Positions 36,236 to 37,095 of a stretch of 37,095 nt of DNA are shown here, in pieces. The stretch is taken from IMG/VR virus record IMGVR_UViG_3300035703_000223, positions 1 through 37,095 of that record. One strand, written 5' to 3'. Both the position numbers and the translations under genes were made by a program. How positions within the stretch are numbered: position 1 is the stretch's first letter; each line of letters begins with the position of its first letter. The notes below the pieces were generated by a model. The model searched no databases. It saw only the letters and a program-made list of their open reading frames with translations, and was not told where the DNA came from. The stretch is from a virus.

Positions 36236-37095
36236 TGCCTACTTCACCTACAGCTATAACACCACTGCCGACAGCTCCTAGTAGAGATGATTCGGTCAAT
36301 TTTTCTGCGCGCGCGGATGCCTTCGTCGCTGCACTCCCTCCATTTGGTACAGAAGCAAACGCACTAGCTACTAACGTCTACAACAATGCGGTAGAAGCCG
36401 AAGCAGATGCTGTAGCAGCTGCGGCATCACAATCAGCAGCAGCGGCAAGTGCAGCGGCGGCACAAGCGTCTGCAAATGTGACGTTATGGGTTAGCGGTTC
36501 AACCTATACTGCTGGGACAAATGTTTATTCTCCGATTGATTTTTTAACCTATCGGCGAACCAGCTCAAGCCCCGGATCAAGCACAACTGATCCAAGTGCC
36601 GATACAACTAGATGGGTACAGTTATCGGTCAATGCAGCGGGCAATAATAATTTTACCGGCCAGCAAACATTTACCAGTAGCAATATTAAAATTGCTGGCA
36701 GTAGCTCCGGAACCATCACCTTTGCGGTTCCTGCTGCGGCTGGCACCAATACGGTAACGTTTCCAGCAGAGACAATGACGGTCGGTTTCCGCAACATACC
36801 GCAGTCGGGATCAGCTAAAACAACTTCTTACTCGCTAGCCGTTGGCGATGTGGGTAAATTTATCGAGGTGGGCGCTTCTGGCTCCATCACGATTCCCGAT
36901 GCGACGTTTGCGGCTGGCGATGTGGTGTCTATCTTTAACAACACCTCGGGCGCTATCACGATTACTTGCACCATTACGACGGCGTATATCGCGGGTACGG
37001 ATGCAGACAAGGCGAGCGTGTCATTGGCTACAAGAGGCGTGGCGACAATACTGTTCTTATCAGGTACGGTTTGCGTTATTAACGGCAACGTGAGT
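36235..37095 (+). CDS. Tail fibre/adhesin, N-terminal part (3' truncated)
   Basis: The frame starts at ATG 36235, sharing a base with the previous TAA stop, and stays open to the last base, 287 codons. Residues 1-50 (DDSVNFSARADAFVAALPPF) are a typical phage fibre attachment segment, followed by an Ala/Ser-rich coiled-coil region (EAEADAVAAAASQSAAAASA), a VTLWVSGSTYTAGTNVYSPI carbohydrate-module-like stretch and beta-rich repeats (FTGQQTFTSSNIKIAGSSSG). It begins in the usual place for a side or tip fibre. Joining its end straight to base 1 does not keep the frame of the Gly-rich fibre, so sequence is missing between them or they are separate genes. Confidence 0.85.
   Translation, partial: MPTSPTAITPLPTAPSRDDSVNFSARADAFVAALPPFGTEANALATNVYNNAVEAEADAVAAAASQSAAAASAAAAQASANVTLWVSGSTYTAGTNVYSPIDFLTYRRTSSSPGSSTTDPSADTTRWVQLSVNAAGNNNFTGQQTFTSSNIKIAGSSSGTITFAVPAAAGTNTVTFPAETMTVGFRNIPQSGSAKTTSYSLAVGDVGKFIEVGASGSITIPDATFAAGDVVSIFNNTSGAITITCTITTAYIAGTDADKASVSLATRGVATILFLSGTVCVINGNVS

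Noticed and set aside
1-37095. The window as a complete circular genome
   Set aside because: Both ends are inside fibre genes, which is suggestive, but joining 37095 to 1 puts the two fibre frames out of phase. Sequence is missing or the genes are separate.
1-37095. tRNA genes, CRISPR arrays, insertion sequences, integrase and attachment sites
   Set aside because: Reading both strands showed no tRNA-like T-loop in a cloverleaf context, no regularly spaced repeats, no transposase or recombinase motifs and no paired att-like repeats.

Overview
The window is most of a tailed-phage genome with siphovirus architecture, cut inside a tail-fibre region at both ends. It carries an HK97-type head module (small and large terminase, portal, prohead protease, major capsid protein), head-tail connectors, a tail tube protein, split tail assembly chaperones, a tape measure of about 1080 residues and no contractile sheath. 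An amidase with an Rz/Rz1 spanin pair points to a Gram-negative host, most likely a proteobacterium; nothing seen identifies the host more closely. No integrase, CI-type repressor, DNA polymerase, tRNA, CRISPR array or insertion sequence was recognised.

Layout. 2-3210 (+): C-terminal part of a repetitive glycine-rich fibre, its small partner, a 2OG-Fe(II) oxygenase, a ParB-like protein and a conserved phage structural protein. 3213-5792 (+): lysis region with a membrane/coiled-coil protein, amidase, putative holin, a metallophosphoesterase, a Cys-rich micro-protein and Rz with an overlapping Rz1. 5757-7178 (-): a short leftward operon with a P22 Cro-like regulator, a 53-residue basic protein and a replication-type protein; a predicted small antisense RNA placed like lambda OOP lies between the last two. 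7182-7250: overlapping divergent promoters. 7271-12531 (+): early operon of small unknown genes sharing a leader motif, then an ERF annealing protein, SSB-like protein, NinB-like protein, DUF1364 nuclease, a PD-(D/E)XK-like nuclease, several micro membrane proteins and a Q-like late regulator. 12591-12890: HNH endonuclease. 12891-13527: non-coding, G-run-rich spacer.

13528-16534 (+): an accessory module of ParB-like protein, cupin, PP-loop PAPS-reductase-like protein and second ParB-like protein. The last two resemble the IbrA/IbrB (YbdN/YbdM) pair. 16573-21960: terminase, portal, protease and capsid genes. 22002-28099: about 6 kb of tightly overlapping sugar-metabolism-type genes inserted between the capsid and connector genes: an ASGPS-motif protein, three tandem GT-B-like paralogues, a polysaccharide-locus FAD oxidoreductase, an SDR enzyme and two GT-A glycosyltransferases. 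This cassette is the best candidate for a new biological system because it is built into the virion assembly operon. 28050-37095: connectors, tail tube, chaperones, tape measure, a distal tail protein and the start of a tail fibre that runs off the end.

The leftward Cro/replication arm and the rightward recombination arm recall a lambdoid PR/PL layout without CI or integrase, so this is either a virulent derivative of a temperate lineage or a genome whose lysogeny genes lie outside the window. All family calls come from reading motifs and remembered family features; no database search was run.
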